A stretch of 23,468 bases of DNA, taken from positions 1 through 23,468 of the forward strand of contig MSJI02000225.1 of assembly GCA_001931905.2 (NCBI GenBank), given 5' to 3'. How positions within the stretch are numbered: the stretch's first letter is position 1; every line of letters begins with the position of its first letter. The position numbers and the translations under genes are program-made. Below are positions 8,731 through 20,751 of the stretch, piece by piece. This DNA is from Cladosporium sp. IMV 00045. Its lineage: Eukaryota; Ascomycota; Dothideomycetes; Cladosporiales; Cladosporiaceae. The notes beneath the pieces are model-generated. The model saw nothing but the letters and a program-made list of their open reading frames with translations. It was not told the origin of the DNA and did no database searches.

Positions 8731-10999
8731 TCAGCCACGAATGGCGGTCGGCTGCGGCGAGTCGAAGTAGCCATCACGCATGCTGTTGGGGTAGGGATAT
8801 CCAAAGCTAGATGGCGAGGCGGCACGGTGGGCGTATTCCTGGTCGGCGAAGGGAGAGGCAGAAGAGCTGGTGTGGTGGTGGAGGAAAGATCCAAGCGTGG
8901 AGCTTCCCTTGTGTTGGCTGTACTCATCTGCCGGGGTGGGAGTCTGCGGAGAGTTTGATCCGGAAGATGCAGACGTGATGGAGGCGTCGTCGTCGGTGCC
9001 GTCGGCGGCGGCCGGTTTGTTGACGTTGATGCTGTTGCGTTTGGTCTGAGGCGATGAGGTGCCCTTCCCAGTCCCGGAGGAAGTGAACTGGGATAGAACG
9101 GTCAGCTCAGGGCCCTGCGGGTGCGACTCGAGTGGTGACGCCGGCTGAGCTGACACCTCCTGAGAGTGGTCGGTTGTTATTGGAGGTACCTACGTAACAA
9201 AATTTCTGCACCAGGTCGCGGTACTGTGCCGAACCCATGGCGGGTCGGTCGGTGCTGCCACCGCTGACGCTGAAGTCCGGCTTCTCATCTTTGGCGGTGG
9301 CGAGGGGTCCTTCGTTGCGCTCTTGAAGTCCGAAGTACCCGTCGTTAGGCTTCTGGGGTGCGCCGTTGGTGATGGGACTGCTCCGGCCGAGTCTGTCTTG
9401 AGCTGTTGACAGGGCGGCCGAGAGCGATGCACCGAAGTCGTAACGACCACCAAGGTTGTTGTGTGACTGCGCCGGACCAGTGTGCATCATGCCGACTCTC
9501 TTTGGCTTCGGCTTGAGCTTGATAGATCCACCGGACTCGGTGATGATCTTGTCGGGTGTGCTAAACTGGTAAGTAGAGCTCATGTCGAAGCGAGTGCCAA
9601 ACTCGTCGTCGGTCGACTCCGACCGGCCGCGACCGCCTGAAGAGTTAGGTGGCAAATGTCGGCTGCGAGGAATAGCATTGAGTGGCCTTGCACCGAGCTG
9701 TGAGTTTGGTTGGTTCTTGTGCTTTTTGACAGACTTGACGAAGTCAATCTGATAATTGCGGTTGTCGTTGTTATCCCAGTAATCTTGGCCGTTGACATTG
9801 TAGCGGACGCACAGAAGCATGGTCTTGCTCTCAATGTTGGCAGAATCAGACAGCTTGATGTTGAAGTTAAACTTGTCGCAGCTGTCGTCCGTCGGCTGGC
9901 GACGATCATTGTTGTATTCCGCAACAACTTCAGAAGTAGTTCTCCAGTGGTCCAGAGTGAATCGAGCAACAACCAACTTTTGGAAGGAGATGTTCTGCAC
10001 GGCAACAGTACCGACAAGCGTTTCCTTGTCTGGGGAGAGGAAAAGTCGCTCCACCCGCACAGGCTGGAGCTTTCGCTCGAACGTGTCTTGCGGGAAGTTT
10101 GCGAGCTTCATCTCACGCGTAGACTTATTGTACTCGAATGGGTACTCGGTCTCGCTGTCGTATGTCTCCACTGGCGATGAACCAGCTGAGACGGCCATCG
10201 GCTTGTCGACCTGCAAGAAATGCCGTGTCTGGTTGTCGCTGTCGTTGAAGTGCACCGACTTGTGGTAGGTAGGTGTTCCAGGCATGCTAGAGTACCTCCT
10301 TCGGGATGACGGCCTCAAAGCGGGCTTGACGAGCTCGCCAGACTTCTTCCTCACAAGCGAGGGTTTACTAAGAGGACCATCATCCTCGTTGTCACTCTCG
10401 TCGGTGCTCTGAGTGGGAGAGTCGGTGAAGGTAGGTCTTGATATGACAATTTCAGCCGTATTCGATCTTGAGTGGGAGATTTTGCGGGCTTCTGCACTGA
10501 GAGCAGTCGGTGATGTTGTCTGAGATACGGGTTCAGACTCGGTGTGCTGAAGGTGCTTGCCGACCTTGTCGGGTGAGCCTTCTCTCCGCAGGTCGATCGA
10601 CCGGACGGCCTTTTGAAGCTCTGCAATCTCAAGCTCGCGCCCTCGCTCCTTCTGGTCTTCAGCATCTGAGTTGTCGGATTCAGGTGGAGAGATGACGGCG
10701 CCGGTGGGCATGGCCAGATCGTTGACGGGTGGAGGTGACTGTCGAACACTGCTTCGGGTAGCGAAGTCGTGGGAAACAACGGGCTCGATTGGCGTTGGCG
10801 GGCCATCGGCCTTGGTGATCGAAGGCGAACGTCTTTGTCGGCTCATATATGAGGCAGAAGAGTGGGATCGAGGAAGCTGTGGGCGACCGGTGATGGGTGA
10901 TCGAGGAACATCTTCGCTCATGGACGAGCTCCGGCTGACGACGGGACTGACGGATTTTGATGAAGCAGGCGACTGCTGAGAAGGAGGCGTGTAAGGCAT
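8731..10999 (-). CDS. GAC1-type glycogen-targeting regulatory subunit of protein phosphatase 1 (CBM21)
   Basis: Exons 10999-9194 and 9144-8731, 739 residues. The ATG at 10999 (MPYTPPSQQS) is the first in this frame; the 28 open codons upstream lack an ATG. The N-terminal 240 residues are Ser/Pro-rich and probably disordered. KSVHF at 247-251 fits the RVxF-type docking motif for PP1. Residues about 299-420 form a CBM21 domain, with VERLFLSPDKETLVGTVAVQ, KLVVARFTLDHW and the conserved end YWDNNDNRNYQIDF. The tail is low-complexity. Proteins of this type (yeast Gac1/Pig, animal PPP1R3) tether PP1 to glycogen and promote dephosphorylation of glycogen synthase in the cytosol. The exact 3' splice site is less certain than the rest (see intron). 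I am confident of the family but not of orthology to Gac1 rather than Pig1/Pig2. Confidence 0.9.
9145..9193 (-). other. Intron near the 3' end of the PP1 subunit gene
   Basis: The donor GTAGGT follows the codons for QKFCY in phase 0. Two acceptors keep the frame: CTCTCAG ending at 9160 (34 bases, shorter than fungal introns usually are) and GCTCAG ending at 9145 (49 bases, preferred). Without splicing the first frame continues about 23 codons and stops, while the second frame (PASPLESHPQGPEL) has no ATG of its own near the junction. The choice of acceptor adds or removes five residues. Confidence 0.7.
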
Positions 11000-11052
11000 C
11001 CTCTGTGAATCTCTGGAGGGTGTTGTGGCGGTGATTTGGTAGGAGGGTGCCT

Positions 11053-11070
11053 TTATGTGGAGAGGCGCAT
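11053..11070 (-). promoter_or_regulatory. Five-codon uORF (MRLST) before the PP1 subunit start
   Basis: ATG at 11070 and TAA at 11055-11053 on the minus strand. It lies 53 bases before the main ATG, out of frame with it, and downstream of the predicted leader intron, so it would be in the mature message if transcription starts upstream. It ends before the main start, allowing reinitiation. Confidence 0.4.
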
Positions 11071-11098
11071 TAAAAGGTCGCAACAGTAATTACAAGCA

Positions 11099-11173
11099 CT
11101 GGGAGGGTGATTGGTCAGCGGATGGTCCACAGCATTGTGACGAATGCATGCATGAACTGATGTTGAGACATAC
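11099..11173 (-). other. Predicted 5' UTR intron of the PP1 subunit gene
   Basis: 75 bases on the minus strand with the strong donor GTATGT, branch GCTGACC about 20 bases before the end, and acceptor CCCAG. These three signals in the right order and spacing match the introns found in coding regions here. It lies 99 bases before the ATG and would be non-coding. No transcript evidence is available. Confidence 0.55.
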
Positions 11174-11961
11174 AGAAAGATATAAAAAGTAGCGTCAGAC
11201 GCTGAGTGACGCTAGACAGGCGACGCAATGGCCTGGTGGTTCAATAGGATCAGAGGAGGACGAGACGATTGTAGCACAGCAAGTGAATGCCGGCAAGCCG
11301 AAGGTAGAGGAGTCGTCGTCGTCGGAGAGAGCCTGAACGAGCAGGGTAGGTAGGTGGTGATGGCGAGGGAAGAGTTAGTGGAAGAAGCCGGGGCAGGAGG
11401 GTTCCAGGTGTAATTTCAACGCTGGAAGGCAGCCTGCGGGCGTGATGACCACAATGGTGGAAGTGGTATGTTGGGGAGTATGATGGTATGTCTGCGTGCG
11501 TATCTGTCCGTCTGTCTGGGGAGCGACTATGTGCTCGACCCAACAACAGAACAAGGCAGGCTAGCAGACAGGCAAGGCGAACAGGGTCGTTGGGGGGGGG
11601 AGAGTGGTAAGAGAGAAGACACGAGCTTCGGGCACGGGCGGGAAGGGAGTATTATCAAGTAAAAGTAAGATGGAGGTGAGCAGTGAGTGGTAAGAGGAGT
11701 ACCTCGTAGCTCGAGAGAGGAGAGACGACGCGAAGGGTCTCAGGATGGCGGGCCAGAAGGTTGGCGGAGATGCAGATTGGTGTTGAGAGATGCGAGTGGA
11801 GGGTTGGACCCAAGAGTCGCTGTAGGCCGTGCAGCAACAGACCGGGATGTGCGAGGAGAGGCGCGCGAGTGGGAGGGAAGTAGTGAGGATTGATTGAAAG
11901 GTTAAAATCACATGTAGTAGACACGCTCTAGTACTGCCTCGTCTCTTTCGCCCTCTCTCTC

Positions 11962-11979
11962 CACACACACACACACACA
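11962..11979. repeat. (CA)9 microsatellite
   Basis: Eighteen bases of perfect CA repeat preceded by CTCTCTCTC, in the upstream part of the PP1 subunit leader region. Confidence 0.9.
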
Positions 11980-12269
11980 GACGCGCATATCCACCCACCT
12001 CTTACGACTTACTCACCTACCACTTGCAATAATCCATGCATGGCGTGCAGGCGTGCAGGCAGTGACTCTTAGTAAAAAGGGTTACGTTGGGGAGAGGATT
12101 GCAGACTGCGACACGATAGCGGGCATGCACGCCGGGTACGCCGGCTCAACTCTGAAATGTTGCGAGACGCCATGATGATCGGTACATGGAGAGCTACCTC
12201 CACTCCTACCCCCCAAGGAACCTTTGCCACGAACCGGGGGTACAACTGCGACAAGCCACAGGCTGATGA

Positions 12270-12780
12270 TTTGCACAATTCACTTTTGTTTGTGTGTGTT
12301 CTTTACTTGGATATACTTTCTACTGTTGCTCTGCTTCCATACCATCTCCTCACTTCACTTCCAACACGCAATCTCGCCTCTCCCAAGTCGCTTGCGATAA
12401 CGAAATTCTTGAAACGCCCTGCCAGCATCGGCAAGCGTCATAGCCCCAACCAACGATGACATCTCCTCGATCGCCGTTCACTACTCTCGCAAACCGTTCG
12501 CGCTTGGCCCACTCGCACGACTCGCCAGCCGGACGAAGCCACAGTGCACATCCTTCACCCCAGCCCGCCGTAGCCAGTGCTTGTGCACGCCCACAAACTC
12601 CATGCTCTTGCGAAACTCACCTGGCCTCGACCTACGAGGCTCTCCTACTAGCTAACTACTAACTACTACATCTCGCTACACTACTCCTCCAACACTTTCT
12701 CTGCCGTCGTCCGTGCTCCCCCGTCTGCCCCAGCGAGCGCCTAAACTCTCGACCACTCTCTCAGCCGCATTACCTTGACT
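12270..12780 (+). promoter_or_regulatory. CT-rich leader-like region, possible rightward transcript
   Basis: From about 12280 the plus strand becomes pyrimidine-rich (TTCTTTACTTGG, CTCCTCACTTCACTTCC), resembling fungal promoter and leader sequence pointing right. A 68-codon ATG frame at 12456-12662 (MTSPRSPFTTLANRS) follows, Ser/Ala/His-rich without a known domain. A TACTAAC branch-like motif lies at 12657-12663, but the next AGs are about 70 and 100 bases away and no good donor precedes it. Either a non-coding transcript or nothing; I cannot tell. Confidence 0.25.
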
Positions 12781-15700
12781 TGCGGCAACTGCACTGCACT
12801 GTAATCGGCATTGCACATTTGTATGATCCCTGGCCTGTCAAGTCCACGGTCAGTCGGTCTGCGATAAACGTTGGCCCTGGCCTGCTTCCACAGCCGCACC
12901 AGGGCCTGCGACCTGTGTTTCGCAGCGCGAACTACGGCGCTGAACAAAACAGCTCTGCCTGCCCGAGTCGCAAGCGCCACAGATCTCACTCGATCGACTG
13001 TGCGTTGTGCATGCTGACTGATGAGAAAGCGTGGGGCGGCGGCGGGCGCAACGGTTCTCTGTCTGGTGTCTCAGCGTGGCTTGATTGGCCGCGTTGGCGC
13101 GCTATGGCGGTTGATGAAATAGTATGCGAGCAAGGCAGGGAATTTTTTTCTGGTGCGCTGCGCATCAACACAACATCAGACTCCGCTCGCACGCGTCTCC
13201 AGACAGATCCACCCACATTCTCCAAACTTCACGCAGGATGATGGGGAGGGGCGGGAGGACCATCTTCTCCAAATCTCGGCCGTACTCTCACTGGAGAAAG
13301 TGTGGAATACCACCGAGTCTAAAATGTCCCTCCACGTCGTCTTCTCGCAAGCCCCGGCAAGTAGTAGTGAGGTATGATGAAAAACAAGTGCTGTAGCCGC
13401 TACGCTACAGGCGGAGCCGCGTACTTCCCCCAGCTTAACCTGTGATGATGATGCTCTCCAGTAGTCTCACAGACCTGCTCGCGTGTCCTAAATTTCCCCC
13501 AACCAAACTTGTGGCTCGAGCGTCTCTTTTTTTGCTCGTGAAGTCTTGCGAGCGAGTAAGGTTGAGAAATTGCAATATCAGTGACACAAATTCAGATGGT
13601 CGTCCGAGATGTCATAAACTGGCCGAGACTGGGGTACATACATATTGCTATTCCTCCAAGAAGATCAAGACACAGATTCCCATGCACTATTTCACCATGC
13701 TACGATGCCACACCCATCCTCTCCGATAACGATTGCATTCTCCATCGCACGATGCCGTCCTTGATTTGCACTGCCGTGACTGCCCTTCAAATCGGCGATA
13801 AGATCCTCCCAAGTTCCTCAACTATGGATCTTTTTCTGCCTGCCTACCCGACACAAAAAAAGCTCGCCCCGCCAGACTTGCCCCGACGCACGCTATAGTA
13901 GAATCAACGTACGCAAGCCATCGCGATCTTGAATATAGATCTCGATGCGAAAGCAGCAGTAAAGAAAAAAACCCCGTCGATAAGTCATGTCACCAAGGAT
14001 GTTGTCATGTTGAAGACACACCGATCTTTTCTTATCAATTTTCCAACCCCCCGATGCCTACTCACAAATTCGTCACAATCAAAAAAACCCAAACTGCCGT
14101 TTCCAGTCGCTGAATCTTGCCCTCTGCCCTCTGCCCTCCCTCTGCCCAGCCATGTGCATCTCGGATATCGGAACCGAACGCGGCCCTCCTCGACAAGAAT
14201 TCCATTCGCACAGACCGACTCTTTTCCAGCGGGTGGTAATCAACTTGCCGCCCGCTCGGATTTTGGGTCGATTCTGGCCCAAGTTCTTTTGTCGTTCACG
14301 GGCCGCAAGATGGAATCGGCTTGCTCGGCTTCAGCGAGTGACTATGAGCTATGAAGTCAGGACAATAACTATACTACTCTTCTCTATGTGATACTGGGAA
14401 GCACTGAGCTTTCAAACTCGCAAGGAGTAGAGCAGAAGTCACGAGCTTATCACGAGATGGATATCGTCCCCATCACTCCACATCTCCCTCCGCCTCCGCT
14501 ATTCCTCCTCCCCTCCTCTTCCTCCTGTCAATAGCTGCACCAAGATGGGGTCTGAACAACGAGACCCGCATCACGGGTCAAACGTCGACCTTTGCCTGAC
14601 CGAAAAGGTGCAGAGGTTTGCCATTTCCCCTTCGGCGCATATTGTCGTTATCAACAAACCAACTAATCCCCACTAACCAGCGCCATCCAGACGCCACCTG
14701 ACGAATTCTCCACGCACGCGTTGCGGGTCGTATCATAAGGTATAGTACTATGGTATGGGAATTGGCAAGCCTCAAAACGTGCCGGACCCCGGCCTAGCGC
14801 GCACGTTTGGGCGGAGGCCCAGGCTGCCTGTCAGCTTTTACACGCGCATGTGGGTTACAGCCTAGTCGTTATTGCGGCTGCGTTCGCGGCGTTGGCTAGT
14901 TTGGCCGCTTTTGTTGCTCTTGCGAGGCTTGATGAGGAGTGCGTTTCCTTGATCTTTGCGAGAGATGGCAGGGTTGAGACTCGCGTCGTGCCGTTGCGGC
15001 GGCGCCTTCGTTCTTCATACATTCTACCTGCCTACCTACAAGCCAGGTATCGAATTACCGTACCGCAGAGCGGAGAGAGACGTACGTACTCATGTATTCG
15101 TACCTTTCGAAAAGCTACCTCGCGTACCTCGCGACAGCTTGATGCTTATCCGCGGGATCTTCAGGACCAAGGTCTCGAAAGAGAAGGCGCGCTTGAGGAA
15201 ATGTGCCGAGACGTGCGCCTTGGATCGACGAGGAGTGCTGATTCGACGAACTGATGCGGGCTTGTATTCTAGATCATCATCTCTGCTCGTCGAGCAACGT
15301 GTGGTGGTAGCATGGCTCTCGTTTTCTCTACTGCTGTCCACTACACACTCGCATGAACAGATGGATGCAGAGACACTTGCATACCCGTTTGGGACAGAGC
15401 TTCACCAGCACCAACGGTAGGGTTAGTGTCTATTCGTCGGCCGCGTCTCCGAAAACCTTGTCTACACAACTCCCAAGTCCGTGGCTTGCCTCGCGCCAAT
15501 CAACGGATCGCCCTCGGGCGCGCCGCTCCAAGAAAAGCGAGATCTGGCTTGCTTGCCTCGTTCGAAGCAAAATTTATGGCGAATCCATGGGTCTGGAGGT
15601 GATGGCGGTTTCTCCAGCTCACCCATCTATGGTAAACGTTGGGTAAGAAGTGAGAGAAACTGGCTAGGTACCTTATCTTCTCCAGGCTCTCTCCATCAAT

Positions 15701-17268
15701 CCCCGCGAGATGTGGGAGGAGCGGCAAGGCCCGCATAGATCTTTCACTCTCCCTCTCTCTCAGGTACCAAGTGAATCGTTTTCGAACGAACCCAAGGATG
15801 AAAGCAAAAGAGCAATTGAAAACGACTACCTATATCCGCACGCCTTCTTTCGTCCGCACCCGAGTCAAACCAAGTCCAGCCCGCATCGATGACAAGCTGA
15901 CAGACTGCATACAACACCTAACTTCCCGGCCGCGGCCCTTGAAGCTTTCTGAGGCTGTCCTGCCAACCTCATCTAGGCAATCCACGCACGCCTTGCAATC
16001 AGAGAGAGAGAGGCAGAGCTCGCAGCAACAGGTAGCTTTGTACCACCGCAAGTACCGCCGTTGTACCCAACGGGCTCTCGTACCTCTTGCCCCTCTCCTC
16101 ATCTCCTACCTTACCCCAATGCTGCTATCCTTTCGCCGTGCGTCTAGGCTTTTCAACCCCAGACTTTGACCGCTACGATAAGGGTCCCTGGACTACTTAA
16201 GGGATCTTTGGGGTGCATTAGAGCGCCATGATCTTTGGAAAGGGCGAGGTGGAGGATGCGTTGATATTTGAAGTCGATTATTACTGACAACCACTGGTAT
16301 TATCGTTGTCTTTTGGGCGATGTCTCCAGGTTTCTCCACCTCGACCTCCTCCTGTCTTGATACCACCTGGTGGAGATGTACAAGTGCATACAGGAGGTAA
16401 ACCGAAGTGGGTCTCGCTCCTCTTGGTCTGCAGATCTCCAGTAGTCGATTCTATTTGTCCCCTTCCTCTCAATCTCCAAGATATCTCGCCGCGTCCAGTC
16501 GTCAGACCGCTCTAATGCGCGTTGCGTTGCAGTCCTAAGAGAACGACGTCTCCGTGAAAAGTAACGCCGACAAGTTCACGTCTCAACAACTACGCTGATC
16601 TGCGTCTGATCAAACTCAACTAGATACAGTACAGCATAGCACCCTGCCACCCTGAACGTTACCGCGTCTTGCCATCAACAACCCTTCCCCAACTCCATGA
16701 CTATACTCCCATACCACCACCGCCACCCACCGCTGCTACAGCCGATGCCGGCCGGCGTGGCCTGATGATTCGGGGGACACTGCCGAGCTTCAGAGCAATC
16801 GGCCGGGACCTTCTGTCGCACGACAGCGACGGGAGGACAGGTCACGACATGAAAGTACTGGAGAGCCAGCATATGCACTCCGCACTGGAGGGCGGCGGGA
16901 CGACGCAATGCACGTACGTGTGCGAGAGCGGAGGGCGCCGTGGATTCTTCCTCTCTGTTTCGGTCGGGACTCAAGTTTCTTCTCTCACGTCTCTGTCCGT
17001 ACGATGCAGTCGTCAAACGACCCCACTAGATTGCAAGTACTCCGTTTCGTTCGTCTGCAGGCGCACGACATCGTTGAACGCCTACTTCCTCCAAGCCAGC
17101 GGGGTTGTTGGGAGCTGTTTTCTATGTATGGCGTCGAAGGCGTTTTTGCCTCCTCGTAACTATGCCTGATTATCTACTTGCGCTCGGTTGTCGGCAAGCA
17201 CTTCTGGAAATGGTACGGTGCTTTGAGGGCAGGGCGTTTGCTCATTTTCGGCTAGGCAGGGTGTGTTT
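12781..17268. other. Gene desert, left part
   Basis: About 4.5 kb in which every frame over 60 codons lacks recognisable domains, and several of the longer ones (for example 14850-15254 and 14956-15420) do not begin with ATG. GC content resembles the genic parts and there is no AT-rich decay of the kind left by repeat-induced mutation. No tRNA B-box or 5S rRNA could be made out by eye. A telobox-like TAGGGTTAG lies at 15418-15426 and a 10-base palindrome CACGTACGTG at 16911-16920. Confidence 0.5.
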
Positions 17269-17270
17269 TG

Positions 17271-17338
<68 letters not shown>
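17269..17338. repeat. (TGCC)17.5 tetranucleotide repeat
   Basis: Seventy bases of perfect TGCC repeat, broken by TGGC at its right end. In any forward frame it reads as a Cys-Leu-Pro-Ala cycle, so open frames through it are artefacts. Perfect purity suggests active slippage. Confidence 0.97.
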
Positions 17339-20300
17339 GCTTGTACCCTGTTGGTCTGACATGCGTTCGGGTTTTCGTGAAGCTATCGATTGGGGGCAAA
17401 AGACCCGTTCTTTCGTTGATTGGATTGATGGTTCGTTTGTTGGTTCGTCGGTTGTTTGACGAGGGAGAGGGCTTGTTATTGACCTCGAATGATTGGTGAG
17501 CTCAAGTTCTTCATGGGCTTCATCATCTTCTAAATCGTTGATATGATCGTTACTGTCGGAATGCGCCGCTCTCCGAAGATAAGTGCGTTTACCGCGTCAA
17601 GGCCATCAAACTTGCTTGCGTCTGCAGCTGATCACTCTCGCGTACGCTGCGAACAGCCTCACGCATATCAATCAATTTCAATCAATTTGTCCCTCGTATT
17701 CCTGTGCAAGCAGCAAGTAGCAGCAGTGTCAATCAAATACGCGAGGAAACGCTGGTATCATCGTACCATTCTTTCGCTCCGTGAATCTCCAAGAGCATTC
17801 ACATATCGATCCAGGTGTGCATGAAGTGTACCTACCTTCAGTACTGACCGAGAACCAATTAAAGATCCACTACAATAACGACGATGCAATACAAAAGAGC
17901 TCATACGCGACTCTCAAAATCCAACAATCGCAACTAATGCTGCTATACATGATCCTCCTCCGCCTCCACAACAACCCCGCCACTCATCACAACCCCAGGC
18001 AAAGCAAGCCAGCAAACCCTCAATCACATGTCAAAAAAGGCCACCTCCCCAGACAAATAGACGCGCGCGCAAAACCGAGCCAGAGTCCCCACAAATAGTC
18101 GTTCTCCACAACAACCACCCTTGAAATAATACCTCCTCATACAATAATAATAACATGTAAATCACCCTTCTCCACCACCAGCGCCTCGCACGTACCGCGT
18201 CAGTGCGAGAGAAGACCTCCAGACAAGAACCACAGACACCATGGGGAAACTACAGACCGCAGGGGCGGCCCACTCCACAAACTCCGGAGGTGGCGTTTGC
18301 GTTGAGAGAGACCGTTGCGCGCATCGCATTGCATATATGCATGGGGTGGGTGGCTTTTTCTAGTTAGCAGCCACTTGGAGAAATGGTGCCCCAGGCCATG
18401 GCATATGTTGTGGCGAACCACCGAGTACCTTGGGCTGATGAGGTGTTCGGGGAATTTGTACGCGGTTCTACTGGCACGGTGAAGAAAACGAGGATGGAGG
18501 GAAGTTTTCTCTCGGCGGCCGAAGGTCGGGGCTTTTTGTCTTCGTCGTGAGTGAAGAAGGGTCTTTTCTTTTTGGCTATTGGTTTGACCTCCACTGCATG
18601 TTTGAAGGCTTAGAGATGATAGACAGGGTCCGTTTCGACGAGCCAAGGGAACAGGGTCCCTGCTTGTGAAGGTTGGACATACGATAGACTTTCGACGACG
18701 AGACGACAACAACGATGATGAGCAATATCACATGAAGTCGCGGCTCGTCTCAACCCCTCGCGGACCTCATTTCTTGCCATCTCGGAGGTATCATTTGTCG
18801 TTGATCAATAGCGGGTCTTCTGAACGGATCTACTTCTCAAAGCGCGTAGAGTGGAGTGTCCCATGGGGAGATTTCTTGGTCGCGTCTCCCTGTGGGGATT
18901 CTTTTGGTCCTGCATTATCTCCTAGATCAGCGTTGGGGAAAGAAGTGGGCTGGACTTCCCTCTTGCGCAATTGACGAACAGTGCTTTAGCGGGCGCCGAA
19001 AGGGCAGAAGGATTCATAGCATCAACGCTCAACGCGAACCGCGCGAAACCAACATGGCTCGAGTCCACCCGTTTATGCCGCTCGTTCCTTCGCACTGTCC
19101 AGTCGCTCTGTCACGTCCTCGGAGTAGGCTAGAATGGGGGGCGTTTTGATTTCCACGATTGCTGTTCAATTGGAATAATGTCAATGCTTGCATGGAGGCG
19201 TCGTTCGCCCTGCACCCCTCCCTCCTTAAGCTATATCGTCTCGGACTTATCATGCAGCAATAGCGCCATGTCGCGCAGCTACGGCTCGTTGTGGCGTCTG
19301 CAGATCTCCGCCGCCTCCTCTTCCTCAAGGCGTCTGTCAACCCGAGCCAAGGAAAGACGCCCTGCCTCCGTGAACGGCGTGCTCGGGCGCGAGAGGAGCT
19401 GTACTACTGTATGTTCAGTGCGAGAAGGTATCTACGTACGGAGATGCCTGCGCTTGGGGCGACTGGTCGGCCAGAGAGAACGGTATGTGTGACATGTGCC
19501 TGCCCGGAAGCTATCATCATCGTTTCACTCTCACTGCTGCTTGCTTCAATGTATGTCTACTTCAAGCTACGCGCGTGTGAAACAAACCCACCGCTTTGCA
19601 ACAAAGCACACGAGCAATTCAGATCTGTCGTCCCATGTCTGGTAGGTCCAAAAAGGACCCTTGAATCAATTTCTCCTACGCGCTCGCAGCCGTGATCCTT
19701 GGTCTGCACGTCGATCAGGGTCTATCGAGTCTCATACAGGATGTACAATAATGTCATCTAAGCCTTCCTTTCGCACGTCGCCTCTGAAGCCTCGAAGCCC
19801 TCGTCAGCCGCACGGGCGCTCGAGAGGTTCTGGCTTCTGCAGGCGTTGCTTGTTGGATTCACCTACCTTCATTGCTCTCACCTTCTTTGCCACCACTTGG
19901 ACCTTACCTTGCCCGAGGCCGTGCGATATATGCGGTGTCGGCGAATGCAGGGAACCGCTGGGCGGACTTGCACAGACGAGGGGAATAGGAGGGCGCGTGG
20001 GCGAATGGAGATGAGGAGAGACAGTTCTGGGCGGAGGCGTTGACGTTTCGCTCGCCGCTCGTTACGGCACTGCAGCCTCGCATCCTCGGATGAGGGGATC
20101 AACAGAGAGAGAAGACGACCAAGACTGCACTCCAAACGCCCAATGCCAGATCTAGCAACCGCAGGAGTAACGTTGCTCCGAGCGGACTCGCAAAGGGCGC
20201 ACGATATATCGAGGAATCTGACAATAATGCCCTCTCTGCAGTGCAGACAGCCGCGCTTGCGCTCTGCGTGCGACCTGCATGCTCCCTCGTGTGTGTGGGA

Positions 20301-20430
20301 TGGTTTCGTCGTTTCGAGTGGCGGCAGCAATCAAAGGCCGACTTGACTGCGTGTGTGTGCTTTCGTTTCTTCAGCGTACGTGCGAGCGTGCGCGCGGTAA
20401 GCTGCGAGGTGTAGTAAGACTGGGATAGCT
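17339..20430. other. Gene desert, right part
   Basis: About 3.1 kb with no protein gene I can support. The longest minus frame nearby (20782-20099) owes its length to the simple repeats, and frames near 18.2-18.7 kb start from non-ATG codons. A minus-strand stretch at 18594-18367 has C-rich third positions and could be an exon of something unseen, but no start or partner exon convinces me. Confidence 0.45.
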
Positions 20431-20461
20431 GCATGCATGCATGCTTGCTTGCTTGCTTGCC
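20431..20461. repeat. Compound (GCAT)/(GCTT) repeat
   Basis: Three GCAT units run directly into four GCTT units, ending GCC. A single-base change propagated through slippage would produce such a junction. Confidence 0.85.
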
Positions 20462-20501
20462 TGTTCGCCTGCATGATGCATGTGCGTCCATGCACATATA
20501 C

Positions 20502-20518
20502 GCTGCTGCTGCTGCTGC
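20502..20518. repeat. (GCT)5.7 trinucleotide repeat
   Basis: Seventeen bases of perfect GCT repeat, about 480 bases upstream of the BolA3-type start codon. Confidence 0.85.
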
Positions 20519-20743
20519 AATCAAATCGTGTATCATCATCAGCAGGTTCGAGGCCTCAGCCCTCGGTGCCCTCGTGTTTGTATGTTGGTCAGTGAGGCGA
20601 GGGCAAGGGCTTTCTGGCGGTGGTGTCAGCTTGTAGCATAGGGGGATTGAGAGAGCTTCATGCTTGCAGTATATTCGGACGTATATCATGTATGATGAGA
20701 CGTCGGACTTATAGCCGCGTTGCTTGGGGAAGGTGCCGTCCAG

Positions 20744-20751
20744 GTCACGTG
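20744..20751 (+). promoter_or_regulatory. GTCACGTG Cbf1/bHLH-type site upstream of the BolA3-like gene
   Basis: GTCACGTG matches the RTCACRTG consensus of Cbf1-type bHLH factors and lies about 250 bases before the ATG. An inverted CCAAT box (ATTGG, 20796-20800) lies about 200 bases before it. CCAAT boxes are bound by the HAP complex, which in ascomycetes links respiration and iron use, fitting an iron-sulfur gene. Neither site is proven. Confidence 0.35.

Larger units (their letters stand above)
11000..12000 (-). promoter_or_regulatory. Pyrimidine-rich leader and promoter of the PP1 subunit gene
   Basis: On the minus strand much of this kilobase is CT-rich with short ATG-poor stretches, the look of a long fungal 5' leader. 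It contains the predicted leader intron and uORF listed below. Frames of up to 145 codons overlap one another in several registers and have no recognisable features. A run of nine G (11592-11600) is present on the plus strand. Confidence 0.4.

Noticed and set aside
11180..11250. GGTTCAATAGG, considered as a tRNA B-box
   Set aside because: The flanking bases form no T-arm or acceptor stem and there is no A-box at the right distance.
17263..17499. Cys-Leu-Pro-Ala repeat proteins through the TGCC repeat
   Set aside because: All forward frames of a 4-base repeat read the same cycle; no start, leader or flanking domain supports translation.
18364..18840. Possible two-exon minus-strand gene with donor GTATGT near 18680 and acceptor ATGCAG near 18600
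   Set aside because: There is no CTRAY-type branch site, the frame joined from the ATG gives a Ser/Arg/His-rich product without a domain, and the C-rich frame that looks most coding is not the one joined.
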